The notes below the pieces were generated by a model. It was not told the DNA's origin. It saw only the letters and a list, made by a program, of their open reading frames with translations, and made no database searches. Below, piece by piece: positions 40,986-52,939 of a stretch of DNA of 64,000 nt. Both the position numbers and the translations under genes were made by a program. Each line of letters begins with the position of its first letter. The first letter of the stretch is position 1. The stretch lies in assembly GCA_022457155.1 (NCBI GenBank), contig JAJGOT010000206.1:645001-709000 (forward strand), written 5' to 3'. The DNA comes from Cladopsammia gracilis (lineage: Eukaryota; Cnidaria; Anthozoa; Scleractinia; Dendrophylliidae).

Positions 40986-43900
40986 GCTTTCAGCTAGTAT
41001 TAAAGTCGGAACAAATGACCCGTACCTAAACTGCTAAAGTGCAAATAACGTCATCAACGGAAACCGAAATGTATATCATCAATGCGGAAACTGAAAACAC
41101 TGCATATCATCGATGAAATTGAAAGTGGAAAACGTGACACTACGGAAACTGAATAGATTTTTGACATACATATTCTACACCTTATGTTTTCTACTTTCTC
41201 GCCACTCCATGTTATGTAGCGTTTTCTTTGGATTTTGTATTTTTTTTTTTTTGGGCGGTAAATATAATTCATTGATGGAGTGTTAAAATCCAGTTGTTTA
41301 ACTTTGTTTGTCTGTGTTATTTTGTGTGCGCAGGAGTTTATACTGTGCGGTGCGGAGGGGAATTTTTACAGCAAAACAATTCAATATCATACTTATATTT
41401 GGAATAAGTTTAAATAACATAAAAGGGAAAACTTAGATTTATAAATCACAGAACATATCTTGCTTATTTCACTGCACCCCGTTTTAATGTTTTAACACTC
41501 GATATAGTACGGTAGTGCAGCATAAAGACTTCAAATTGTAAGTCGGGAGAAACGAACCAAAACTGCTAAATGCAAATACTAAACCGACATGTCATCCAAA
41601 AAAAAAAACACTGCATATCATCGATGAAATTGAAAGTAGAAAACGTGACACTACGGAAACTGAATAGATTTTTGGCATACATTTTAAATTATCCACCTTA
41701 TGTTTTCTACTTTCTCGCCACTCCATGTTAATATATAGCGTTTTCTTTGGCCTTTGTAGTTTTGTGCGGTAAATATAATTCATTGATGGTAAATATAATT
41801 CATTGTGTTAAAATCCAAGCTAGTTTTCTAAGATCACGAAATCACTACCACTGCCATGTTGTTTAACTTTGTTTTTCTGTGTTCATTTCGGCGATTTGCG
41901 GCTCGCAAAAGCGACATGTTCAAAATAACAGTTAGACTCGCTCAAAAGTAGTTCTTTCTCTGCTGTTATATTATATAAACTTTTGCACGTACTGTACCGT
42001 ACTGTGAATCAATAGGCAATCACTCGGTTTCAGTTTCGATAGGTATTCAACATGTTCCCATGTGTTTTACATTTGTTACTCTTGTAGCAGTTCTGTTTCG
42101 CGGAAACAGTGGACTGGTGTAATAAGAATAAGGAAATGTTCAGTAGTAATTTAATACCTAGTTTCATTTGTTACAGTACTTGGCATAACTCTATAATTAT
42201 CCGTTTCTTTTGAACCCAATAGTAGTGCAGCTTGGACCTTTCTCCTTAAAAACAGCTCGTAACCAAAACTTGAAAAAAAATCTAAGACTGAGCCAAGGCA
42301 TCAAATTAACTGTACAAAATAACAAGACACAGACTTTTAAATTCCCCTGACGAGAGAACGGTCATGACGCATATCGGTTTTCCGAAAAAAAAAGTTGAAC
42401 TTCCTTTGCACAGCAATCACGAGTTTAAATTTTAATTCAGGTCAGTTGAGCGAGTGTTTCGTTTTTCAGTTATATCTGAGCAACGTGTTTGACTGCAGTG
42501 CAACATTTCACTTCCTCTAGGCTACTGTAACAAGTCAAGAAATCCAACTGGATTGGTAAGAAGGTAACCTATTCGATGTGTTTTATTGTGTGTGACTCTT
42601 AATTCTGTTTTGGGGAAATTACGACAAATAATGGACTGATTAAATAATAACTAACGACATGTTTAGGAGTGGAAAACAGAAATAATTACCGTGGATACTC
42701 GGTTCAACTGAATAGGTGTATTTCTATTGGAACAAACACGAACAACCGATTGCTAACGGCGAATTAAATAACAGAAATCAATATACCATATTTTTAGAGT
42801 AAAACAATTCAATGGAGTTATTGAACATCAAGCCTTTTATTTCGAATACCTTAAAAAACATGTTTTATAAAGAACAAAAGATATGATAGTCACTTACATG
42901 TAAGTTATGTATAATATTTGTATTTATCTCTGTCAGCTATTAAGTGGCTGTCCGCCTAAGATCCTCATAACCAAAATTGGTCATAAACAGATTTTCTTCA
43001 ATTCTTGCATGTACAAATGAAAGCATACACCAAGATGGTAGTCACTGATATCAGTCTGTATCAGTTCAAGGCAGTAAGCTCTGAATTAACAATATACGCA
43101 TTATGTCGTGTTTTTGATGCTTTATTGTAGACTAATAATTACAGATGAAGACTCTTTAGACCTCTTTATTGTAAACTTACTTCTCGAGTAAAATTAGCGG
43201 CCATTGAACGAAGCAGTATTTTACAGGATTTTGTGTGCATTGAGGACAGTTAATGAGCATTTTGAAGGCTATCAACAATTTCAATACTGCTGTATACTCA
43301 TGTATACTAGTATAATTTTGTATTCTGCTGTAGTTTGAAACTATTTTTGTGTTTCTCTGATGGAAAACAACATTGTTCGAGTCACATTTGCACCGTATTT
43401 GCATTTGAAATTTTCAAAAATTTAAGGTGGCTCTGAACTCCTCATATAGAATTTTTTTAAACTATGCGAAAAGTTGTATCTTATCCTACTGTTTAAAGCT
43501 AAAATTAAGGGTGTTTTCAGCACGTTATCCTGTTGCTATAGTAACATATTGTGTCACAAAGTTCACCAATCATTGAGCATTCGCTTGATATCATGATTGT
43601 AGCATCAACTGATAAAGAGTGGTTTTAATGACCCATCCAAATCTAAGTCTTGGAAAATGCTGGAAACTGTTGGGAGCCACCTTAAACATTCATGGTCAAA
43701 ACAAGTAAAACGCATTTCAAGAATCGAAAGCGAATTCTTAGAAGTAATTGAGTAAAATACGCCGTTTATGGGTACCTAAATGAATTTCAAGAGTCACTGT
43801 ACCCCGTTTGAATTTTGAGCTTCCAGCTTATTAGTCGTGACAAACGAGCCGTAATACCAAAACTGCTAAAATGCAAATACTAGCGCGTGTATGACCATAT

Positions 43901-45700
43901 CCCACCCCTGTCAAGCGCCTGTTAGTCACGTGAACAATGCGGGACAATAGTCACGATGCATATCCGTTTTCTGGGAACAACTGGGAAAAAAAACCCCGTT
44001 GAACTTCCTTCGCAAAACGGTCGCGAATTTAAATCTTTATTCAGGTCAGTTGAGAGACTGTTATAGTTTTCAGTTACATCTGAGCAATGTGTTTGACAGC
44101 AGTGCAATACTTTACTTCTTTTAGGCTACTGTGACAAGTCAGGAAATCCAACTGGAGTGGCAAGAAGGTAACCTATTCGGTGCGTTTTATTTTGTGTGAC
44201 TCTTGATTCTGTTTCAGGGAAATACGACAAATAATAGACTGATAAAATAAAAACATAAGGGCATGTTTACGGGTGGAAAACGGAAATAATTACCTTGGTT
44301 GCTTGGTCTAAGCGAAGAGGTGTATTTCTTTTGGAATAAACACGAACAACCAACCGGCTAATAGCAAAATTACAGAAATGAATAATTGTTGAATGCCATG
44401 CCTTTATTTCAACATAATAAATTGAGAAAAATTGGATTTATAAGTCACAGTCTTTGCTGTTAAGGCAGCTTGTTAATGAAAGTCACCTACATGTAAGTTA
44501 TATATAATATTAGTATTTATCTCTGTCAGCTAATAAACATTCATGGTCAAAACAAGTAAAACGCATTTCAAGAATCGAAAACGAAATCTTTAATATTCTC
44601 TATGACTGCTGCCTGAATTAATAATTGAGTAAAAGACGCCCCCTGCCTTATTTCGCTGTACCCAGTTGGATGTGTTAGTATTGGATGTAACAGGGCAGTT
44701 TTGATCCTTCAGGTAGTAAGTCTGGACAAATGCTCCGTAACTGAAACTGCTAAAATGCAAATACTCCGAAACAGAATACATTTCAAAGGGGACAAACTTC
44801 AAAAAAATGTGGCTACTAAATATCTGTTCATCAATGAAACTGAAAGTGGGAAACGTCACATCCGAATACATTGTAGCTTTTGTTCTCAAAGAGACTATTA
44901 AAAAAAAGTCCTATTGGAACAAACACGAACAATCGATCAGCTAATAGCGAAATTACACAAGTCAATAAATGATATTTTTAGAAAAGAACAATGGAGTTTT
45001 AATATTGAATGTCATGCCTTTATTTCGCATATGTTAAAATATTAAATAGGAAAAAGTAAATGTAAGGCAGCTTGTTAATTATAAAAGTCACTTACATGTA
45101 AGGTATGTGTAATATTAGTTTTAATCTGTCAGCTAATAAACATTCACAGGCAAAATAAGTAAACGCATTTCAAGGACCGAAAGCGGAATCTTTATATTCG
45201 CTATGATTGCGCTCTTTAATATGTTATTGAGTGAAAGACGGTTTTATGGGTACCTGTATAAATTTCAAGAGAAGCTTAATTCACTGCACCCCGTTTGAAT
45301 GCGCTTAGCATTGGATATATAGGGCAGTTTTAAGCTTTCAGCTTGTAAGTCTGGGCAAATGAGCCGTAACCAAAACCGCTAAAGTGCAAATACTAACCTG
45401 ACATGTCATCAGAAACTGAAATAACATCAACAATGAAACTAAAAGTGGTTTTTAGCGTAAATGTGCGCAAGTGCGATGAGCGAGTTACTGTGCGGTGTGG
45501 AGCGGAATTTTTACAGCAGAACAATGAAGTAATTCATTGTCATGCTTATATTTGGAATATGTTAGAGAACACAAAAGTGAAAACTTCGATTTATAAATCA
45601 CAGAACAGATCTTACTTATTTCACAGCATGACAGTGATTTTTGGTATTTTTTAAATTTCATTTTCATCTGTTTTACGAGCCCTAAATTTCGCTTTTATTG
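40986..45700. repeat. Block of local duplications
   Basis: Several segments recur in direct orientation within 5 kb. They are 41128-41275 with 41636-41790, 42440-42620 with 44043-44225, and about 42888-42960 with 44473-44590 and 45075-45190. The string accaaaactgctaaaatgcaaatac (with variants) recurs near 41555, 43858, 44745 and 45375. Diverged relatives of 42015-42110 are at 47380-47480. This is consistent with repeated unequal exchange of a 0.5-1.6 kb unit. No coding exon is recognised, although short splice-bounded segments are present. Confidence 0.6.
43424..43685. repeat. Single-unit copy of the 28034 MITE
   Basis: Begins tttaaggtggctctgaac and ends gggagccaccttaa. It matches one arm of the 28034-28716 palindrome but lacks about 70 internal bases. 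The flanking attttcaaaaattt also resembles the junction of the palindrome. Confidence 0.8.
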
Positions 45701-46002
45701 AGGCTGGTGGATCCTCTTCGCGCAAAAGAGGAAAATGACTGAAAATGAAATAAAGGTGAATGGATATAAACAGCCTAAAACCCTAAAACAAAACATTGGT
45801 CAAATTTCACTTCATGTGCACTTAAGAGCAATTCTTGATAAAACTTTGCACGAAATTAACTAAAATAACGCTTATTTATCACAATATGTTTTGCTTGCCA
45901 GCCAAAAAACCCTTACGAAGTTGTATAAGCCCAGGGGTTATAACCGGGATTTTACGGTATCTCCAAAACAATTTCTAATGTGTTGACATGAAACTTGGCA
46001 TG

Positions 46003-46190
46003 ACAATTGCTATTCGCCACTTTAGGAGCGAGAAAGAAACTGGGCCGAGTGAACTTTCGCAACGACTTCTGGGATCGTTACAGGGGACGCTTCTTTTGTC
46101 TCTGTCCCCAGTAACAGTCCAAGAAGTCGTTGCGAAAGTTCACTCCGCCCAGTTTCCTTCACGTTTCTAAAGTGGCGAATTGCCAAACCG
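46003..46190. repeat. Foldback element, about 188 bp
   Basis: Arms caattgctattcgccacttta and taaagtggcgaattgcc pair, continuing through gggcggagtgaactttcgcaacgacttct and its complement, to a centre near 46095. Few mismatches. Confidence 0.75.
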
Positions 46191-46318
46191 TGAGCACCCA
46201 TCAAATATTGTTTAAAGGGATGGTTTCACTGTCCGGCTCATGTGCACAGATTAAAATGCTTTATTCGCTTTCTTACCAATTTTATCGGTTAAAAAATCAC
46301 TCACATTTACTTCAATAA

Positions 46319-46569
46319 TCACATACTATAATAGTCCATCTGAAAAGCTCCAAGGTCTGTATCATAACAAGGTCAACTTCAGCCTCGCTTCCATTCAAAG
46401 GCCAGGACACTAAGAAGACAAATGTAAAATGGTCTATTAGTCCAAACAAAGCGAAGGATGACCTAAATCACAGAAAATTTCAACAGATGATACCGACAAA
46501 GTCAACACTGAATAAAACCTTTGATCCGAAGGATTTATTCTACGCTCTGGTGGCTTTCATGGCGCACAT
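46319..46569 (+). CDS. Possible exon, unrecognised protein
   Basis: A stop-free frame runs from 46319 past 46569, with exon-like composition in its second half (KSTLNKTFDPKDLFYALVAF near its end). It ends in ATGG|GTATGT, a good donor, preceded by acceptor-like tataatag (to 46334) or acttcag (near 46382). The open frame continues to a TAA at about 46665 even without splicing. I cannot place it in a family and find no partner exon. Confidence 0.25.
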
Positions 46570-46731
46570 GGGTATGTATAAGTATCCATTCAATCAACTG
46601 ACAGACCGCGCATTTTCACGGGCAAATTTCCCGCCAGAGATATCCACTCGCTTCCGATTGGTCTAAACAATGAAATTAAATGGGTTACATCATAGCTTGC
46701 ACATGCGCCGAACCGTGAAACCCTCCCTTTA

Positions 46732-47057
46732 ACAAGTTAGCCAATCAGGAAGCGCGAATTCAGTTGACAGGCACACCTCCTCACACAGTTGAGCAGCACG
46801 ATCAAATAACGTTAATCTTGTTGTTTTGTGTTGATCGCAGAAGTGTAAAGTCATTTACAAAATGCGAAGATTGTATTTACTTTATTGCTTCACACTCAGT
46901 TAAGAAAATAATTATTGAATTAGATGGTGACATCGTTAATCTTGTTGTTTTGTGTTGATCGCAGAAGTGTAAAGTCATTTACAAAATGCGAAGATTGTAT
47001 TTACTTTATTGCTTCACACTCAGTTAAGAAAATAATTATTGAATTAGATGGTGACAT
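46732..47057. repeat. Dispersed repeat with an exact tandem duplication
   Basis: 46806-46930 and 46931-47057 are essentially identical copies of an about 125-bp unit (cgttaatcttgttgttttg to gaattagatggtgac). The upstream part (aagttagccaatcag to agcacgatcaaat) recurs near 20898-20970, followed there by a diverged single unit. Confidence 0.8.
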
Positions 47058-47099
47058 CGTGGAAACTTTAATTTACTGTGTAGAAAAATTGTTTATATT

Positions 47100-47725
47100 T
47101 TAGAATTTTGATGACGTCGCGTGAAAACGAAGAATTATTAGTAGTTAAACCTCACGATCGGTCATATGGTGTTCCAGGAATGAGGGGATTTAAACCCTTA
47201 GAAACAATGGCATGTTTTCCGCTTAACCTCCAGCGCTCAGACGCTTTACTGAGGTCTGCAGTTCTATGAATATTTATATAACTTGTATTTGAACGATGTG
47301 TGTGACTGCTGTATAATACTGACTTTTTCTTGTAGGCTGCTATGTAAATCAATAAGGACAATAAGCAATCAACCGGGTTTTATTAGGTACGTATGCAATG
47401 TGTTCCCATATGTTCTATTTTTAGTTACTATTGTAGCAAGACTTGTAGCAGTTCTGTTGCAAGGAAACAATGTTTTCCATTTTTCGATATAGTTATGGTA
47501 ACACGAGTGGTAAAAAGCTGAAATAACTCGAAATAGCTGTGAAAAGATTTATCCTTCATCTCGTGTTTCCACAGCTATTTCTCGTTCTCCCAATTGCACT
47601 TGTGTTACTATAACTATGGAAACACGGACACGGGGTGTCCATATTAAGCGGGTTCTCATAAATGACGTATTAAAAGTATTTGCTTTTGTTTTTACGGAAA
47701 AAATGCAGTACAGTACTGCTTCTAA
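47100..47725. other. Intergenic with an inverted repeat
   Basis: No gene. 47490-47635 is a loose palindrome (tatagttatggtaacacgag and cttgtgttactataactatgg). 47336-47386 is a short segment bounded by ttgtag and gtacgt, like the splice-bounded segments at 42521 and 44125. Confidence 0.4.
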
Positions 47726-48160
47726 GGGGCTATTCACATGTTACTGGAATGACTTTCATTCTGGAACGCGTTCATTCCATCTCCATATATTTCTCTGTAT
47801 CTGTTTACATGATACCGAGACGAAATTTCGTTCCCGTACAAGTGATTCCGGAATGAGTTCATTCCGGTTTTCAATCCGAATGAAATTCTCGTTTTGGTAT
47901 GACATTTTATTCTGGTATCACGTAAACTATTAAAAACGAACTTCGTTCCGAGATGAAAACCGCAAACCGTGTAGTCTGGGGCGAGTACCGCATGCGTATC
48001 GTCACGCAAAACTTGCGTCATCTTTGTTTTCTGATCTGGCGCGAAAACCACGCGAGCGAGAACGCCTTAGGCTGAGCCGGTCGATTTTGTCATATGAATT
48101 GCAGTAAGAACTTCATTCTGGAACGAAACTCATTCCGGAATGAAACTCGTTCCGGTATCA
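47726..48160. mobile_element. MITE-like element, right end replaced by a tandem array
   Basis: The left end taa|ggggctattcacatgt and inverted internal motifs (ttcattccggttttc, tctcggtatcatg, gaaatttcgttcc) identify a PIF/Harbinger-like or similar MITE. The right arm reads toward its terminus (ggaacgaaactcattccgga) but stops at ggtatca, where a tandem repeat begins in place of the expected end. Confidence 0.6.
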
Positions 48161-49001
48161 TTTATGTGTAGCATGTGTATCATGTATGTGTAGCATGTAT
48201 GTGTAGCAGGTGTATCATGTATGTGTATCATGTATGTGTAGCATGTGTATCATGTATGTGTAGCATGTATGTGTATCATGTATGTGTAGCATGTATGTGT
48301 AGCATGTATGTGTAGCATGTGTATCATGTATGTGTAGTATGTATGTGTATCATGTGTATCATGTATGTGTAGTATGTATGTGTATCATGTGTATCATGTA
48401 TGTGTAGTATGTATGTGTAGCATGTGTATCATGTATGTGTACCATGTGTATCATGTATGTGTAGCATGTGTATCATGTATGTGTAGCATGTGTATCATGT
48501 ATGTGTAGCATGTGTATCATGTATGTGTAGTATGTATGTGTATCATGTGTATCATGTATGTGTATCATGTATGTGTATCATGTATGTGTAGTATGTATGT
48601 GTATCATGTGTATCATGTATGTGTATTATGTATGTGTAGCATGTGTATCATGTATGTGTAGCATGTGTATCATGTATGTGTAGCACGTGTATCATGTATG
48701 TGTATCATGTATGTGTAGCATGTGTATCATGTATGTGTAGCATGTATGTGTATCATGTATGTGTAGCATGTATGTGTAGCATGTATGTGTAGCATGTGTA
48801 GCATGTATGTGTAGCATGTATGTGTATCATGCATGTGTAGCTGTGTATCATGTATGTGTATCATGTATGTGTAGCATGTATGTGTATCATGTATGTGTAG
48901 CATGTGTATCATGTATGTGTAGCATGTATGTGTATCATGTATGTGTAGCATGTGTAGCTGTGTATCATGTATGTGTAGTATGTGTACCATGTATGTGTAT
49001 T
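48161..49001. repeat. Tandem array of ATGTGTAGC / GTATCATGT motifs
   Basis: About 840 bp made of variants of gtatcatgtatgtgta and gcatgtatgtgta in irregular order. Open frames on both strands (Cys/His/Tyr-rich) only reflect the repeat. The array begins directly at the truncated end of the preceding MITE. Confidence 0.95.
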
Positions 49002-49186
49002 AACGAGGTTGACTTTGTACGATATTGTCTGGACCAGAGAAACTGTCGTCCGTATTAACGGGTGTCCTTATTAAGTGGGTAAAATTTAAGATAAAATGGC
49101 GTAAGGGCTTTTGGCCGAGAAAACTGTCTGAAAAGAACTGCCCTGATTCCATAATCAGAGCGCGCTTAGTATCTCGCATACTTAAT

Positions 49187-50219
49187 ACCTTATTCTTACT
49201 AAATTTCGTGGGTACAAAATTTCGCAAGTTTCGCGTTTTGGGAAAAAATCACAAAAATTAATTCACAGGGTTCGAAATTAACACTCGCAAACTCGCAAAA
49301 TGCGAGTGGTTTTTGGAAGTTGCGGGTCTGAAAAATATCCTCTAGCAAACTTTTGCGAATAAGCGTTTCTCTAATAAAAGTTGGAGGGAAAAAGTGAACG
49401 TTCCTGGAGAATTTTGTGGCAAAACTTCAGACATCGTCGACTGTCATCTACGCACGGAACGTTATCTACGCAATCACATTTTGTTGGAATCAGTAACGTA
49501 ACAGAAGAGAATTAATTTAGTGCTTTGTGAGCCACTTTTGTTGCAGATCTCTAAAATAACCGCTTTTTTCAAGAGGCCCTCGACCTCTAAGACTACCGGT
49601 AACATGACCATGATGATAACGTCTTGCCCGACAACCCCGAGCTGCCAAAGAAACAACAGGACAACGCCGGCAAAGAAGAATACAAAATTAACAGGATACT
49701 ATTTAGGCATTTTTACCATATTTTCTGAGTCATCAAAGGGAAAATGACTGCAAAAAAAGCTAGTGACCTTACTAGTTTTGCTAGTAGAAAAAAACCTTAC
49801 TAGTGGACTAAAAAATTAAGTTCGACCCCCGAATACTCGCGAAAAAAAACAGGGCGCGAAAATTAAAATCGAGAAATTTAATACCATATTAAAAAACTGT
49901 ATAAGAAAACAATACATAAATTATAAAGGTTAAGGAGATCTTCGGCGCTTTAATTTGACTCAAGAACCTCAACATTGACGACGCCACCTCGTAAAAGCAG
50001 AAAGCGCGTAACTCTTGATATTTCTCTCGGTTAGTGTTCTATATAGCTATTTTGTGAACATTCTTTAAGGGCTTTGGAGATTTAAGAAATAGCAAAGTCG
50101 CGAAATTAAATACACTTTTGTTGACTTTTTTCCTGGAATCGCGCGAATTAATACTCGTGAAATACAGCTCCCGAATTTTTGCGAAATTAAGTACGCGCGA
50201 AAATTAGTAAGAATAAGGT
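49187..50219. mobile_element. 1.03-kb non-autonomous element with an inner element
   Basis: The outer ends accttattcttact (49187-49200) and agtaagaataaggt (50206-50219) are perfect inverted repeats, extended by a similar cgcgaaa-tta region. Inside, 49266-49830 begins cagggttcgaaattaa and ends ttaagttcgaccccc, a second imperfect inverted pair. The inner part has a 75-codon frame (49520-49747) containing KITAFFKRPSTSK, loosely like the N-terminus of some hAT-type proteins. That likeness is weak. Confidence 0.55.
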
Positions 50220-50222
50220 AAA

Positions 50223-52099
50223 TAATAATGAAACACCCCTCTAGAGAAACTCTGAATTAAACTTTAAGGCACAAAAAACCAGATGCAGATACAAAAAATG
50301 TTATAAAGGTTCTTCGGACGCAATTTTAGGTTTCACTACGCATGACATCCCAAATCCAGCTCAGTTGGTTCGCTTAATTCAGGTTTCCATTGATTTGTCA
50401 TTTTTGCTTATGCCTACTGTTACAAAAATGTTATAAAAAGGGAACATAGAATGCACGATGACTGCAACAAACCGTTGAGAATGGCCGGATCTGGGTTTTC
50501 AGACCTTTAATGGATCAGTATTAATACTTGAAGTGAAACAAAAGAAACGGCAAACTGTTCCTAATGGCAGAAAAACAGAAGCAGAAGCAAATAAAATAGA
50601 ATAAAATAAAAGTGGAATATAATAACACCCAATATTTCGCTTTGCAAAACAAAGCTTGTGCAGGGGCTTGCACAAAAAAAGTCCTACAATATATTATTTC
50701 GCCAAGCGCAATCCTGATGAAACGATTTGTGAAAAGATCACGAGACTGAATATTTTGCCAAACCAATTTTATACTGCGCTAGCGATATTTTCGGCATCGA
50801 AACGTGAGGACAGCTCCCCACCCCAATCCTACCTGACTCGATTCGTAATCTTCAGATATTATTTCTACAATAATAAAATAAAAATACTCTTAATAATACA
50901 TGTAAGATGATTCAACAACAAAAGTCTTCTTTCCTCTTCCATAGACCAAATATTTTATCAAAATCAAAAAGTGAGTAAACTTTGATATTTACATTGTTGC
51001 ACCAAACCACAGGATCTGTCCGAAGGGTTGTGGTAAACTAGTAACATAGAAATAGATGTTGAAGGGATTCGTCCATAATTCCACATTTTTTTCAGAAGGC
51101 TGTTCGTCACTAAATATCTGTTTTATACTTTGTACTGAAATTCGTGTGATTTTGTGTTTAAAGCCACTTATAAATTTATAAATTATAAATTAAATCACCT
51201 TCAGTAATTAGTCGATTTTCTTCTGTTACTAGATCACCTATAAATAAGGTTTTCCGATTTAGCGGAAAATCCGCTGAAGTGGAAGATACAGCTTCTTGTG
51301 CAATGTTGTAAAGTGAGTTTGGTGTTTAAAATACTTTCTAAAAATTATTAATAATTCACAGGCATATCAGCTTATCATTCGAGGCAAATCAATCACGTAC
51401 ATGAACCTTAAAACCTGGTAATCCGTCATTCTGAAAAGCCCGGAGAGGGATTTGATATCTTTCTTGGGGGGAAAGCGGAGTTGAATATCCAAACAATGCA
51501 ATTATCGCTAATTACCCCTAGCCCTGCGTTTTTCTTTTTTTATTTTTCTTTTTATTATTTTTGTCACGATTTTGCATGCAAATTTATGCACGCATATTTT
51601 AAATTGCGCTCTTCCGGTTTATAGCTTTGCCATTTACACTTCCTGTTTAGTGACTTCCGGCGACTCTCACTTTCAGTAAAACAGCGTTACTGAAGTATCA
51701 CGACTGCGTCTCCTACAACCCTACTTACATAACTAACGTTCACGTTAGGTATATATAACACTCAGAAGAATCACTGGCTTCATTGTGATACAGCCTTCAT
51801 TTACAAAACATTCAATAGTAAACAACGTGGTTTTCAGGAACGATTACTGAATGAAAGGAGTAACTCTTCTCCATGTCGGACATCTTCTTATTTTCTTGTG
51901 GTTAGAACAGGTTTCAAAAGTACCACGGAGAGACGCAGCGCGGAGGGTCGACTAATTTTCAAATACCAAACCCTTGAACCACACAGCATTAACATTGACT
52001 TTAGTTTTATTTAGACTTCATCTGTGCGCGCTACAATGTTGCGTCATGGCGATATTTGGAACATTTAAACAGCTGACGAGTGTTTTCAGTTAATGGCTA
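50223..52099. other. Intergenic, one dispersed repeat
   Basis: Contains the third copy of the 7318 repeat (50455-50572). A plus-strand open frame at 50656-50910 is not recognised. The rest shows no clear feature. Confidence 0.4.
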
Positions 52100-52137
52100 T
52101 TCACTGAGGAAGGGACAGAAGTCCCGAAACGTCTGAA
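52100..52137 (+). ncRNA. Hammerhead-ribozyme-like motif (second)
   Basis: The order is TTCA, CTGAGGA, A, GGGAC-AGAA-GTCCC, GAAA, C, GTC, TGAA. Stem I (TTCA/TGAA, 4 bp) and stem II (GGGAC/GTCCC, 5 bp) pair perfectly. The core fits CUGANGA and GAAA, with a GUC cleavage triplet. Stem III is again almost absent. It probably marks a Penelope-like remnant, since the same architecture is seen at 1363-1398. No protein-coding part is recognised nearby. Confidence 0.55.
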
Positions 52138-52266
52138 CCTTTGGTTTCAAAAGCGCTTTAATAACATTTTTTTAACCACATTCATCTTCTTATCTCTTGT
52201 TTTTTTATTGAAAATGATTTTTCATCATCGCCGTGATATTTATATAAAGATCACAGTGATCTACTT

Positions 52267-52424
52267 AACAAATAGATTCCATTTTGCCGTGCGCCTGTTC
52301 AGTTATAGATCACAGATGACGTAAAAACGTGGTAAGAACGAAGTTACTGATGTTCTTACCACATTTTGACGTCTTCTGTAATCTATAACTGAACATACAC
52401 ACGGCAAAATGGAATCTATTTGTT
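52267..52424. repeat. Foldback element, about 158 bp
   Basis: Arms aacaaatagattccattttgcc and ggcaaaatggaatctatttgtt pair, continuing through gttcagttatagatcaca, gacgt and gtggtaagaac, almost without mismatch, to a centre near 52347. Confidence 0.8.
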
Positions 52425-52689
52425 TTATACAATGAACAGAAAATTAGTAAAAAGAGTAAAATTACTCTACTACTGTTCGACGATTTGTTCTAGTTAGGTA
52501 TTTTTCAAATCGCCAAGAGCACTTTTCGTCTTGGTTTCTTCTTTTTCTTGCTCGTAAACAGCTCCTACTAAACATTTTTCGAGGCTTTCACTTGTTCATT
52601 CCAGAATAATATCGCAAACATTTTCAAAACTGTGCGCCATGTTGGACAAAACAAATCAAACAATTTTACTATGACGGCAGGGTGTCAGT

Positions 52690-52935
52690 AAAACGCGGGG
52701 CCGGGGCCGGGTTTGTTTTATTTTCTACTTTCTTTCAATTTTGTTTTTCTTCAATTTTATACTTTCAACTCAATTTCGACTGCTTTATCAATCTGTTTCT
52801 TGCCTTCGTACCGATGAACATTCAATCGTCAGGAAAAGGTCAAATCCTAGCTTCATCTAAAATTCGCTAAATAAAAATAACGATGCTTTGCAGTGATAAA
52901 CGCGGGACCGAGGCCAGGGCCGGGGCCGGGGTCGA
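52690..52935. other. Flank with GGGGCC-type GC islands
   Basis: Two short GC-rich islands (gcggggccggggccggg at about 52696 and gggccggggccggggtcg at about 52917) stand out in AT-rich DNA. Both are next to aaacgcggg. They may be ends of a repeat flanking the LINE remnant. Confidence 0.45.
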
Positions 52936-52939
52936 GAGA

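Noticed and set aside
48727..49058. Cys/His/Tyr-rich open frames
   Set aside because: They only reflect the tandem repeat and are open in several frames.
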